Positions 26,301 to 39,000 of a stretch of 64,000 nucleotides of DNA are shown here, in pieces (the stretch's first letter is position 1; each line of letters starts with the position of its first letter). Both the position numbers and the translations under genes were made by a program. The notes under the pieces were generated by a model. The model ran no database searches, was not told where the DNA came from, and worked only from the letters and a program-made list of their open reading frames with translations. The DNA is from Bryum argenteum (lineage: Eukaryota; Streptophyta; Bryopsida; Bryales; Bryaceae): NCBI GenBank assembly GCA_037043015.1, contig CM073324.1, positions 14,591,013-14,655,012 on the forward strand, given 5' to 3'.

Positions 26301-27745
26301 AGAGGTCACAGAGTAAAGAATCCCATATCCTTCAGAAAATCATCACGATAAAAAAGAGTAGGCTCATTTCTCCACCAAAAAACAGGAGTGATGGAGAGTG
26401 CCTTAAGAGAGATAGAATACACATCAGATCTGAACACTTACAGGGACCCTCGGTAACTCCTTCGCTTGCTTCCGTCTCCAAAATTTATTTCGAACATTTA
26501 ACCACTGCCAAAACATCACAGCCTCAGAAAAGTCAGCAAGTAAACAAGGACCACTTGAGATGATGTCCACAAACTATACATGTGGATAATGACTAGGTTA
26601 AGAGTGATTTGGATTACTTGGGTGGCAAACAGGTCCATTGAGGAAAATAGACTTTTACGCTTCTCCCAAAATTTCTCCCAATGCTTTCGTTGATCGTTTA
26701 AGTCTGACTTCTCGCTGGCTCGCAAAGTTCTTGACAAGCTTGCTTGATGTACAACAGGCAGTAGTACGTTTGCCGATCGACTACAAATGGGACAGAGGAA
26801 CTCTTTCTCGTGAAATAACCTACTAGCTGGCACCAAGCAGATAATTTATCTTGATTTAGTATCGTCGACAACTTCACTGGGACTCAATCAAATCTGATAC
26901 GAATATCAGTGCTAAAATCTAGGCTTCATTATATGATCGAGAAGCAGCAAAAAGTCAAAAGAATTCAAAAAACATCTTGAAACCGATACCTCCATAAAGT
27001 GCATATGAAAAAGATCGATAGCATCGAAAACACTCCTCATGGACCTGCAATTTCAGTTCCGTACAAATCAACCATCTGAAGAAAGAGAATCACATACTAG
27101 TACATCTAATTTTGATACAACAAAAAGAAAAAACACTTCCATCATTGATACATTCTGTACAGCACAAAACTGGTAACAAGATATGAGGACGGCCATTCTC
27201 GTAAAGTAGGACAATCGCATTTATTTACCTGATGGCCACAGAAACGGACATAGTCTGTGCATGTATAATCAATCATATCCTCTCCTGTATAAACAACCAA
27301 CTGCTCGGCATCCTCAGTGACGTTTGCCATGCTTGCAGCCTTCACGATGGATTCGGCAGAGTCTTTGTTATCCACTTCCTCCCTCTCTTCTATGACAACA
27401 TTTGACACACCGGTATCCAAATACGCCATCCAGCGTATTGACTTATCGTTGTCACCACACTGCAACAGAAGGGAAACTGGACAATGTGAAGGAACTGCAA
27501 AGTGGAGAATCAAACTTGAGCTTATATACTTGCATTGAGAGAATCTAGAGACGTAGAGGGCATACCCCATTACGACACAAAGCACATTCTTGGTCATCGG
27601 TTTGCTCTGCCACAGCATATGGTCCGTCTATGATGTTTATATGGAGCACCCTCTCAATCATCGCTTGACAGTTGACCATGAGTTTCTCGGCGTACTGCTG
27701 CTTGAAGACTGGATTCCAGAGCATCAGTAAAAACAAGGTCGATTC
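23330..27745 (-). pseudogene. Truncated tandem copy of the UBR/PRT6-type N-recognin (RING part only)
   Basis: Exon for exon this region matches the 3' half and downstream flank of the UBR gene at 36015-49217. The clear 5' exons are 27566-27745 (ends QECALCRNG), 27229-27459 (CGDNDKS... to VRFCGHQ) and 26990-27044 (VHEECFRCYR). Next come the FLCPICSRSANVLLPVV exon, the MATKRDEMKSIAAGISKFL exon and the VDLDVTNLERDWGEVIRY exon. The first exon fuses what lies at 46.6 kb in the large gene (MLWNPVFKQQYAE) directly to what lies at 41.05 kb, so about 5.5 kb is deleted. The UBR box is absent. About 1 kb with the EPALCLVCG...RGDRVC C-terminal exons is also missing, and a one-base deletion near 25735 gives an early TGA after YQRHGS. 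RING Cys/His residues remain. Homology continues to about 23330 in the 3' flank. Confidence 0.82.
25482..25505 (+). repeat. (CA)n microsatellite
   Basis: About 12 CA units inside an intron of the truncated N-recognin copy. The equivalent place in the large gene has only a few. Confidence 0.9.
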
Positions 27746-28234
27746 CTGCAAAATCCATCGAGCGGCAGAAATTAAGGGATGACCAAATTATGCTAAAAAC
27801 TGTCCATCCCAATACAACACAAAGTTTTTCAGAGCTCGGCATCACACGCGCTAATCGATGTTGACTTCGCACGACTATTCGTCAATCACTGTTCTGATTA
27901 ATTATCAGCACAGAAAACTGCTGCCGAAGTATTATTTGCGACCATGGTTATAAATGGTCACATGCAGTTATGCACACCCTATATTGATAATTAGACAAAA
28001 GCAACTTAACTATTGTCCAACAAGACATCAAAATTTTTAATTGAGATTGCACCTATCCTGTAAAAAAAACATTCTCCATCATCTATAAAAATAAACAATT
28101 AGGTGAATCCAACAAGTGATTTATAATCCTCTAGAGTCTACCGAGTGGTCCCTAAATGTTATTGTTGAACTTATACCTAGAATGATGAACGATGTGCAAA
28201 GCAAACACAAATATCAAAGGAATGAGACACATAC

Positions 28235-31200
28235 CTCTTTCAAGTTCATACAATCTCGTAGAGATAGCTTTTGCAAAGCTTGTAAACCCCATGCACTTGG
28301 GCCTAGACTTTGCAACATTTGACATCCATCTAGTATCAACACTCTTAGTTTACACAACCTTGAGCTTAAGCCATGTATAGTCACCACTTGTCCACATAGA
28401 GTGAAGTTCACCTCTTCCAAGAGTATCAAATTGCTCAAGTTTGGTAAATCTTTACTCTGAGAACAATTCACGACTAAGACTCGAAGGTTTGTCAAGTGCT
28501 CAACATCATCTAAAATGCCATCATAAAAAGAGCAACTTCTATCTCTCAATCTCAAGAAGAAAAGGGCTTTTAATGACCTCAACCCAACAAGTTTCATGTA
28601 GTCACAACACAATGTCGTTTCCAAATCCAGACTCTTCAAGTGTATCAATTTGCTCACATCCAACACCATATTGCAGTTTGAGACTTCATATGAAACCAAC
28701 TTCATCACCACGATATTGGGAAAGTGATTCACTTCGATGCTTCTCAAATGTAATAAGCCATCATTTGAGAAGCACATTCTCTTCATATGTTGCCAAAGCC
28801 CCCCCATCGGTGTGGTCGTATCAAGTGCACTAGACACATTCACCTCATGAACCCAATATCGAGATCCAAATTCTCCCACCCTTGTTTCAAGTGCAGCAAA
28901 CTCGTGCCACAAGTCATGCATCCCAATCTTTGTAAATCTACCATCTCCCAAATCTTCGATTAGTGCCTTCCTCTCCAAGCCCTTCATCTACAAATAAAAA
29001 AAAAACTTGTAACAATGACAATTTCAAGTAAGAAGTAACTATAATAACAAAGTGCACATCACTCAATCAATTTATGCATCACATATTTGCTTGCATGCAC
29101 TAAAAGATCTTCATGATAAATAGTCTTCACAAAGTAAGCTAACAGCTGTTTGAAGAAAAAAAAGAGCCTCACCACTTCTGTCACCTCTTGAACATGCCTC
29201 CCATGCACCATGGATAACCACTCCAACGCGTTGCATTTGTACAACCATGAAGACTTCGGCATGTAAAGCGCTACATCGACAAATACCATCTTGTCCTCAT
29301 GTAGCAATGCGTCATAACTTCTCCTCAAGATGGAAAATATAGGATGCTCTAATTCCCTCCGAGGATTAAATGCATCAAGTACTTTCAACTCAGCTTCCCA
29401 ATTCCCAGCATTATACTTCATACCGCCTAAATGCATACCAAGTATTTTCAATGCTAGTGGATGATAATGGTAACCTTCTCCATCACTTTTCTTGAAATGA
29501 CAACGTTCTACAAATCCTTCAACAACGTAAGCCACTTCTCTCATCGTTTCTTGGTCACATTTGGCATGTTGTAAAAACAATGACTTTGCATCACCATACT
29601 CCAACTCTGGCATCTCCAAACAATTGTTGTCCTTTATGCCCAAACAATGCATTCTCAATACCTTCAAAGAGCGAGATGTCACTATCACTATGCTTCCAGG
29701 ACCAAAACATCCATCCAAGAAAAGGCAGGCTTGTTCAAGGGACTTTTGACCATCACACAAGTTGTCAATGGCCAAAAACACTTTACATCGTTGCATTTCT
29801 CTTTTCAACAAGTCTTGACACTGCATTCAAAATTAACCAGTTATTCAAACAATTGACTTCAAAATCAAAATCAAATGGTCTTTAACAATGCTAACCAAAT
29901 GAATTCCTCAAATATCAACAATTACCCTTTTAACATAAAGCCAACAAGAAATCATTGTCATAAGGGACTCTCATCTTACCTGACTCTCGTCCCTCCTACT
30001 CCAAACCTCATGACTCTTATCACTGAACCTCTTCAATGCCTCATGTAGTAGTTCAAGATTACTTGCACTTCCTAATTCAAGATGACACACTTTGCCATGC
30101 ATCCTTGTAGAGTAATCATTACATAGAGCTTGACAAATGGTTGTCTTTCCAATGCCACCCACACCATACACACCAACCAAACATGGTCCATGTCCATTGC
30201 TTGACCTTGCTTGTTCTATCTTATCATGCAACACCTGTGAAGCATAACAAGCACAAGTTTAATGTATCAAAACTCCAGAAGACATTGAGAGCACTCCAAT
30301 GTTGTAAATCAACCAAAAGTTATTAACAAAGATCATATTAAACTATAGACTTCAATGTGACATATGGAACTATCATCAGCTGCAGTCGAACATCAAGGAG
30401 ATAGTTTCATTTTTGTCATATAACTAGTCTCATTCAAGCAAATAGCTCTTGTTATAACTTGACTAAATTTGACTAACAACAACTAGTTGCAAAGAGTTGA
30501 GCATGTTTACCTTGCACAAGCGCAACCTGCCTTGAATATGGGAGTCCCTCCATCTTGTCTCCGGAAGAACAATCTTGCAAATAGCTCCTACAATTTCTTC
30601 ACGAAAACTCACTTCTCCACTTCCATTATAAACCAAACTATTTAATAAACGAAGCCTTTTAAAAACTCCACACCACTCCTGAATGTCCAATCTCTCATCT
30701 TTTTTGGCCCATCCATGCCACACAGATAGCCACATCTCCCTCTTCTTTACATCATGCACTTCTTCCAACGATATTTTAAGATACACCGGAATAATGACCA
30801 ATTTTGGATTCTTTGTCATAGCTACCAATTCCAGCATTGGCCATTTTGATCTTGTAAAAAATTCCCGAGAGAAAACCGCCACTCCAACCTCACACTGCTC
30901 AACACCTTCAAATATAAGATTCGGAAAATTCTCCCCAATCGGTATACTAGAACGTCGCCGATCGAAAAACGGATATCGATCGCATCTCTCCAAGTCCACA
31001 CACAATTGTTCCACGAAGTCTTTCTGGGCACCACTGTGGCTTAAAAAAACCTTGTGTTTTGGCTCTAGAGGTGTAATTTCATCCCTGCACATACAAACAA
31101 GAAACATGGCAGTTCAAAATATGGTCCAAAATAAATATCATTGTCGTGAGAACAAACTTGAAAAAAATACTTCTAGGTAATTTTAAAGGATACGTAACCT

Positions 31201-31728
31201 CGCTCACAGCAAAGTCCCTGACCTTATTGCAAGGCCACCATCAACTCCAATCGAACTCGAAGACTGAAATTTGGACGCCTCTCTACATTCCTTTCTGCGA
31301 CCCCTCGCAATAGCAGCCTTGCGAACGCACCTTACTGCTCTTCGCAGCCTCAGCATTTGTTGTCCATCAGCTGATGTAGGCTTCTCCATGGGTTTCGGTT
31401 TCTTCTTCGCCACAACCTTCTTTTCACCTTCAGGTTTCTCATAACATGCGGATTTGTCTTGTTTAAGTGCTTCCTCTTCCCTATTTCGCTTCCTCGGAGG
31501 AAGTGCTTCTTTTTCCCTGTTTGGCTTCCTCTGAGACACACGAGATGCAGAGGGGTGGCCGCTCTCATCATGGTCGAAACCCGACGGAGCATACTCGTCG
31601 GCAGAACATCGTTCACTATCCTCTGGGGCGTCATGATTCTCTTGAAGAGCTGGAGCCACCTGCTTGGGAGGTCTCGTCGAGTCTTGAGTATCCACAACCT
31701 GCGCAGTGGTCATCTCGCCTCTATCCAC
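28235..31728 (-). CDS. TIR-NB-ARC-LRR immune receptor (TNL)
   Basis: Five phase-consistent exons (31223-31728, 30511-31084, 29980-30234, 29173-29820, 28235-28987) give 912 residues. A further short terminal exon is likely after the GTATGT donor at 28234, possibly near 28035-28055. TNLs sense pathogen effectors; the TIR is an NADase whose products trigger defence. Order: a charged N-terminal extension (1-169); TIR (about 178-300) with HKVFLSHSGAQKDFVEQL and the catalytic Glu in SREFFTRSKWPMLEL; NB-ARC with P-loop GVYGVGGIGKTT (about residue 384), kinase-2 KVFLAIDNL, GSIVIVTSRS, GLPL-like HPLALKILG and MHD in KIGMHDLWHEF (about 684); then about eight leucine-rich repeats. Kinase-2 reads AIDN, not the usual LDDV. 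The 912 codons have no stop. It sits between two copies of an N-recognin gene on the same strand. Confidence 0.9.
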
Positions 31729-33246
31729 AATTCACAACCCTAGAGCTAGAGATAAGCTCGAACGCCAACCTCACACATTTTGCTTTGTGGTCATTTCAGG
31801 CACTGGAAGAATGTGGATTGCCACAACCTCAACATAGATTTTCTCTAATAAAGAGTGCAGAATTGTAAGTGGAGAAGGTAGTCAAGGTACTCTTGATTGT
31901 CTCTAGATAAGCCACCACAAACCGCGCGCGTTGATCCTCTTGCCTTCTACACAGGTTCTGAAGGTTTGGTGCAAGGCTGGAGAAGTTCAATCAAAGAACT
32001 GAGACCACTAAAAAAAGAGTTAGCTGAGAAGCTAACTCTGCAACCGACGCTAATTAACAGCTACACCACTACCGTCTCGGAGATTTCATTTTGACAAGCT
32101 TGGCGAGCGACAGAGATCGTCAGCCATCTGTGAAGAAAGCATGAACGACGAAGAATCTCTCTGCTGATACTCATGACCTAAAAAAAGATGGAGGCAAAAT
32201 GCTGAATAATACCAGAAGAGGAACCCATAACCAGACAGGCAACAAAGTATCTACCAGACGTTCGGTAACGACCTGCGATCACGCAACATGACATAATTCA
32301 GTGGCTCTGATCATCACTTGAAGTCTTGTCTCTCAATCTGATGTAGCTCAGCGCATCGGCACATGATTGTGCACTTCCATACTCATGGCATTCGCCATCG
32401 TCAGAAGATAGCTGCGATTACTAAGCATCAAAATCATGCACTAACTGGTATGATCTTGAATCCACAACTCCAACAGAAACGAACTGGTAAGTCTTATCCT
32501 GGGGTCAAGAAGAAACACACAGTACAATTGCGGACAAACTCGATAACACCAGAGGGAGCTCTGTCACTACCGACAGAAAAGAACTCCAGATATTGCTGCC
32601 AGATTGCCCATTCTTGACAAGAAAGTCACGCGATAGCACGTCATTAACAATGAAAGCACGGTGGGGCTCCTGGTTTAAAGAGCAATAGGAAACAACACTT
32701 GATTCGTAAGTGTCGGTACAAAGCAATTCCTTGAATAAATAGGGTACTAGCAATTTTGCAATGATCCAACAGCGATCAAACTAAGTACTAGTGACAATTG
32801 TGGGTCCGGAAACGTAAAGATTGACGAAGAGCTTACCAAGGATACCAAGGATACCAAGGAGCCGGGCCTGCCTCGCATCACACAACAGTAGCAACTCTGT
32901 AAAAGCTCCACACACCTACACACCTTGATGACTCCAAATTGCGGTACAACAATCGGAATACTACGATGCGATTCCCCGAAGAGCTTGATTGCTCAGAGAA
33001 AACAGACGAACATGAAACCCTGAGACTGCGAAAGAGGGTACGGATTTGATCAACCTCGCTTAGGTCCCACGATTACGAGATCAAAACTCACCAAGTCAAG
33101 CTTGGATGAAACAGAGAAAGCATCACATTTGGAATGTGAGATCACACAACGGAGACTTTTCAAGCTTTGTATCGAGGCCGTAAACTGAATCAAGTATTTC
33201 CAATCCAATTGTGATTGTAGAAAGCAGGAAATACTCTTGTAAATCT
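31729..33246. other. Intergenic: upstream of the TNL gene
   Basis: Mixed-composition DNA with no supported gene. A small tandem repeat TACCAAGGA (three units) lies at 32834-32860. The TNL promoter is presumably in the first few hundred bases. Confidence 0.4.
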
Positions 33247-33529
33247 ATACCATACCACCTAGTAGGTTCGGTCATAAATAGTTCTATTTTTAAAAAACAA
33301 ATTAATTTAGAAAATACAAGCCAAGACGAACGAAAAGTTGGGAAATTACATCATTTCCAAAAATCGCTTTATTGTGACGAAAGGGTATCCAAAAGTTGGG
33401 AAATCATATCCAAATAACAAAAGAACGGATTTCAACAAAATATATTTCTGGGCAAGCGAACCTTATATTTTTCAAAAAATAAAATAAAATCGTTTGGTGA
33501 GGACCAAACCTGCTATGGTGGTACGGTAT
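33247..33529 (+). mobile_element. 283-bp TIR element, copy 1
   Basis: Left end ATACCATACCACCTAGTAGG pairs with right end (reverse strand) ATACCGTACCACCATAGCAG; both continue into GTT(C/T)GGTC. The interior (GTTGGGAAAT, ATATATTTCTGG) recurs in the element at 55779. No clear target duplication was found, so the superfamily is unassigned. Confidence 0.7.
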
Positions 33530-34283
33530 GAGGACTAGAGTCTTTTAAAAGTCCTCATGACTTTGTGGGTATATGTACCACCTTCTGTATTTGAACATTG
33601 TGTATGTGATTGTGGATACAACTACTTTGCATTCTGAAAATAGTATTAATGATATTATATTTCTCAATAAGTTTGTTGGATAATAAGTAGTGCAGAACAT
33701 TTACTCAAAAACTTGTTCATGTGTGAGTAATTACTATGTAGGGAATGACTATGCAAGGGTTGTCGATTATTGTAATTTTTGGTAAATAACACTATTTCTC
33801 AACTCTGTTGAGATTAGCTTTAACATTGGACGGCCATTGGAATTGATAAATCTTGTTGTTTTTGGTTCAACAACAAGAGATAATTGAATACTGATCTTTG
33901 TATCAAATATTTGGTAGGTGCATTGCATTCAAGCTCAATTTCGACCACGCTTTTTCCAACGTAATGTTTAACCTCTGAAGTTCCTTGCTGACCTTTGGGA
34001 GCTTCAAACCTCAAAACAAGAATTTTCTACCTCTATGCACTCTCTCGGTGAGATCCAACAATCTAATAAATATCAGTGGTTTGATATTTATTAGAACTTG
34101 AATTCAAGAGAGAACATAAAAAATAAACTCATATCTCTCATGTGTGAAACTTCTCTAACTACTACCAAATCACTCTATGAGACTGCAAGCCTAATAAATG
34201 ATTTCATTATTATTTATATTCTTTGATAAAAATTGATTCAATCCATAGAAAGAATGATTTAGGTACAAGTATGCTTTGGTTTA

Positions 34284-34510
34284 ACCCTTAAAAGTCCCTT
34301 GGGGATAGTATGTACGTTGTTGTATAATTAGGATTTGCTACCAACAAGAAACTCTAAACTGGAATCGTAATAGCTCACTGAAACCGCATTAATTCAAATG
34401 TCAACTTCTTCTTTGAACTCAAACCCATTAAAGGTGTGCATTCACTCCAAATACAACCAAAATACACCGTATTCTACTGGTCGCCACGGCACGCTTAGAC
34501 CTTTAGGGGT
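34284..34510 (+). mobile_element. 227-bp TA-flanked MITE
   Basis: Begins ACCCTTAAAAGTC and ends GACCTTTAGGGGT with TA outside each end. It is non-coding and belongs to the same terminal-sequence group as the elements at 3830, 6670 and 20817. Confidence 0.72.
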
Positions 34511-34512
34511 TA

Positions 34513-35330
34513 ACATGTGTGGGGGTATTGTAATACATTAGACATTAAAAACTCTTTTTAGCTATTTTTAAAACTTATTACACATGCACAATGAAGTCTC
34601 TCCTTCTGCACTTTACACAAATATGGAATTTCAGAAAGAAATTTGGTAAGAGATCGGTTAACCTTTGCGGCTCCTTGAGACAACACTCTTGTACAACAAG
34701 GATTCATCAAAAATAATTGTTGGGTCAAAGAATACCATCGCAAGGGTGAATAATGTCAAAATATTTACAAAGTAGAAAGGGTCCAAATCCACACCTTTGG
34801 CAATCAAATTCTGGCCTTACCTATGAAATACCTTGGATTGGGTCAAGGTATTTACTACTTCAACTAGTATCTATTTGGAAACTATCTAAAAGTTGAAATC
34901 CAACGGTGGATGAAGGAGATATAACTCCTCAAAAATCATCCACTTTTTCACTTCTTTCATTGTAGAAACATCAATGAAAGTCGAGTACTAAATTTATTTG
35001 GATCAACAAAATTCCAACTACAAGGTTTTTAGATTGCATCTTAAAATCATGATTACATAAAGAACATTCATAAGGAACTTTATCTGATTCCCCATAATTG
35101 TCCCACAATGGTTATACATGGTCCATGTTTGAAAACTCAAAAAGAAAAGTTGCCTTCACTAAAATGCACGCCATTAGTAAACTTCATTGTATGGGTCTGA
35201 AATTTTTATTGCACAAACTAGACTTCATTTGGGACCCAAACTAAGTAATTTTGTTCAAAACGGAGTCCACATGAAGAAGTTATGGCTCTTCAAAGTTTCA
35301 GCATTTCATCCAACATGTCATTTTATGGCC
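34513..35330. other. Gene-free; similarity to other dispersed sequence
   Basis: AT-rich. Segments such as AAGTTGAAATCCAACGGTGG and ATGAAGAAGTTATGGCTCTT resemble stretches in 20.9-21.3 and 58.4-58.7 kb, so this may be a decayed element. From about 35330 the sequence is the 3' flank shared with the truncated N-recognin copy (23330 onward). Confidence 0.4.
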
Positions 35331-36014
35331 ATATTCCTTGAATTGAGACTTTTTATAATATAATTTTAATGCTGTAATTTATGCTTTTTATTGATTTCTT
35401 CAGTCATCCTATGCTTGTAATTGAATTCTTAATTAGACATTCGAAGGATATCCTCGACTAGACAATAATCTAAAATTAGTTGCTAAAAGTTCAGAGCAAA
35501 AGTTTCAGTAGGATCATTTTGTCTCAAAATATCGAATATGGCCTAATTTTTCGACATCTTGGGTGTTCCAGAGTTAAAGTTGACGAGAAATAAGCAATAA
35601 GTGTAGAACATTTAACTACTCAAAACCAGTTTTCGAACCAAACCCTGTACCTCCAAAGCAAGTCCAAAACAGTCCGAAGTCAAGACTCTTCAAACCCAAC
35701 TATCATAAGAACAAACAAGGATTATGAACAGAGAAACTGCAAAGCAGGTTTCGGATTACTGATTGATCATCAATTTGGAGAAAAGAGTTCCATCGAAAGA
35801 GCACCTCTGAAGGTCAAAATTGCAAGGTTTTATATACGTTTTTCCGATGAGAAGATAATCTACATGTTCCAAAAGTTGAAATTGTCGTCGTTCTCGTCGT
35901 CGTCGTCTTCTTCAAGTAGAGTAGAAGTTAAGGATGTGTTTGAAGCTGTTTCCTTGTTTCTCGATACAAATTGCCTGTACTTCCTCTTGAACAAATGAAT
36001 GGTAAATTCCTCTC

Positions 36015-39000
36015 TTACAGCGACCCGGGAGAGATTCTTGAGTTGTGAAGAATATGTGTGTCGTAGTCGAAAGCTGCTGTCACCCACATGCGCCTCACCT
36101 GCACATTCCATTTCAGTATTAGTGGGGGAGGGGGGAGCCTCTCCCATGCTACAACCAATAATGTTGAGATGGTATTAAAGATTGAAGCCATTAAATATAT
36201 TTCTTACCTCATTTAATCGAAGGGCGTTCAGGTGCAGCAACTGGCTACGTCGCAAGAAGGTGTCTTCCTGCCACTAACAATGATAACAACTATAATTCAG
36301 CTCAAGAATGCGAAAGAGAGATAAGGGTGGGTGGACATGGAGGAGTAAAAACATACTGTCTCATCAGATTCATCAGAGTCCGTTTCGTCTTGCCGCTCTC
36401 CACACGCACCCTAGTGGCAACAGAAACTCAGCTAAACTCATAGCTCTACTCATGAGAAACACACTTGACTTACAACGACAATCACTTCACTCTCGCTATA
36501 AGATTGGAGGACTTCACCCACAATAAAGAAAAGGTAAAAAAAGAGTTTAGAACTGAGCTATGGTGCATGGATTTGAAGTGCCAACCTCGCCATGCTGATC
36601 CAAGTAAAGCGAGGGTGCCATGCAGACTCTGTCGCCACGAATGAGCACCAGTTGTGTCGAGTGCATAAGCAGAAACACCCCGATTCCGGAGCCCTCTGAA
36701 ACAGCAACAGCGGAGGTGTTAGTTGCATAAAAACATCGATCATCTTTCAAAACAGGACTTGTGAAACTAAAACTTATACTTCGGAGGTCGGAACTGTACC
36801 AGATTCAGCATGTCTTGAGCATTCATACGCGTGGTTCCTCCTAGTGCCCGCAGAGCCACAGCAGAAGAATGTCCCGCATACTAAACAAAGTGCCGGCTCC
36901 CTGCACAAAGCGAAAACAGAATTCCAATTTTAACTTTAGATCGAATCGTACTTCTAAAACAAGGTATGGAGAAGTGAGCATAGTTTTTTTGACAGTAGAA
37001 TGTAAGTCTTACGTTGGTAGAGTTGCGCATTCTTCGCATTGCTCCATAATACTCCGCAGCAGTAGTTCCTGATGAAAACGAAAGTGGTATTCGTGAGACA
37101 TTCAGACTCTCACGAAATAAATATATATGCCTAAACTCTTAGCCACAAAACTCAACCATGTTACTCAAGCTCGTAGCTTTAAGTGATTCTGACCTGGTAA
37201 ACCTTGGGCAAATGTGCAAAGTGTAATTCTTTGGGTACTTTCATAAAAGTGCGCTTAGCGTCCTTCTGTTACAGGCACACGTAAAACCTCCTCGTCATAT
37301 ATCATAATCGACATTCCAATTCAAAAGTAAAACCATTTGATCTACGTCTTCAGTTTCCAACAAAATTCTGCGATCCCTGTTTTGAGAAATGAAAGAGAAC
37401 ATTTATTATCATCACAACCAGCAGTCTAGCTCAAAATCCACATCGAGACTTCTCACTCACATTGTCAGACTGCAGCGATTGTAAGAGTGAATTCAGGTCC
37501 GCGTTATCAGCCCCTGTGGTACAAGACAATAAAATCAATATAGTCAGTAAACGAAAGGCAAAGGCAAGAAGGATTCTAACAGACTTGGTCCACTGGATGA
37601 TTCACCAAACCTTCCACAAATGATAGAGATGAGAACCTGATGGTGATATTAAACTTCTGTAAGCATCTTCTAAGCCCAGTTCTTGTTGCAGGTACCAAGC
37701 ATCCATAACCTTTCTACCTGCAAGAGCAAGCAAAGTATTCAATAATTAGTGGTCAGAAGATATCTTGCAGGAAGCACGCAACATGCAGTAACTTAAGGCG
37801 ACTGAATAGTGCAGACGACAACTGAGTGAAGCTGTTACCTGGGCCAGTATACATTTGCTTGCAACCCTCACCAGTGATACTTTGTACCTTCAAACACATA
37901 AGATGTATATCAGCTCATGCAACTGGATCAGCGTTAGCTTACTACTAGAACCATCGAACGGTAGATCAGCCAAACTTTTACTCAAATTGCACAAGAAAAG
38001 ATATGGGACGAGGTAATTTCGATTCATTAAACATAATTGGCTCAGAACATAGTCATGAAGAAATAATAGCAGCGCAGAAGATGTGAAGATAGTATATACC
38101 AGGAGAGCTGATCTTCGCAAGAAAGGTAGCAATGCATATCTGACCACATCACCCCAGTCTCGTTCCAGGTTCGTAACATCTAAATCTACGTTGTTCTGCA
38201 TTCTCGAACAAGCTAGTAAAATTTCAGTCAAGGCCACCATGAATGAGAGTTTCACTAAGAGAAGAATTTCATCGACTTTGGGCCAACCTGGAAAAGCCTG
38301 CACACACAAAATAAGTCACCGAGTTAATTCCTGATAAAACACTTATTATGCCTAAGAAAGCACGAGTTCCCGTGTGCCTATTCTACTAAGTTGAGGGTGT
38401 TATGAACAGGACAATACTCACACTCAACAGCACAATAAGAAGTCGAAAAGGATCGGAGCTAAATAAACTACTATCTGATAGAGTGGAGCTCCACTCCATG
38501 TCGATCTGCGCAGGCTCCATGAAATTATCGGGACATGCGTAACTCCCAGTCTCCCAATAAGAGGTCTCCTCCAACGTTGAAGCAAAGTCTTTGCCCTCCA
38601 TTTCCATATCGCTCCAAGGTAACAGCTCATGAAGAGTGCCGGGTATCATCCCCTCAGGCATCCCTCGCGCTTGGAATAGCTCCGGCGTTGGAGGCTCCGT
38701 CGCATTCCAAGGAGCCTCGGAGCGGTTCCAAACCCGCTGCTGCTGCGCTCCATGAATAGTGCCTGGTATCATCCCCTCAGGCATCCCTCGCGCTTGGAAT
38801 AGCTCCGGCGTTGGAGGCTCCGTCGCATTCCAAGGAGCCTCGGGGCGGTTCCAAACCCGCTGCTGCTGCGCTCCATGAATAGTGCCTGGTATCATCCCCT
38901 CAGGCATCCCTCGCGCTTGGAATAGCTCCGGCATTGGAGGCTCCGTCGCATTCCAAGGAGCCTCGGAGCGATTCCAAACCCGCTGCTCCTGCACTTCGAA

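Noticed and set aside
35860-36014. Acidic C-terminal tail (EEDDDDENDD) for the N-recognin
   Set aside because: The splice phase from the preceding exon selects another frame that stops at 36015; the GAC-rich stretch then falls in the 3' UTR.
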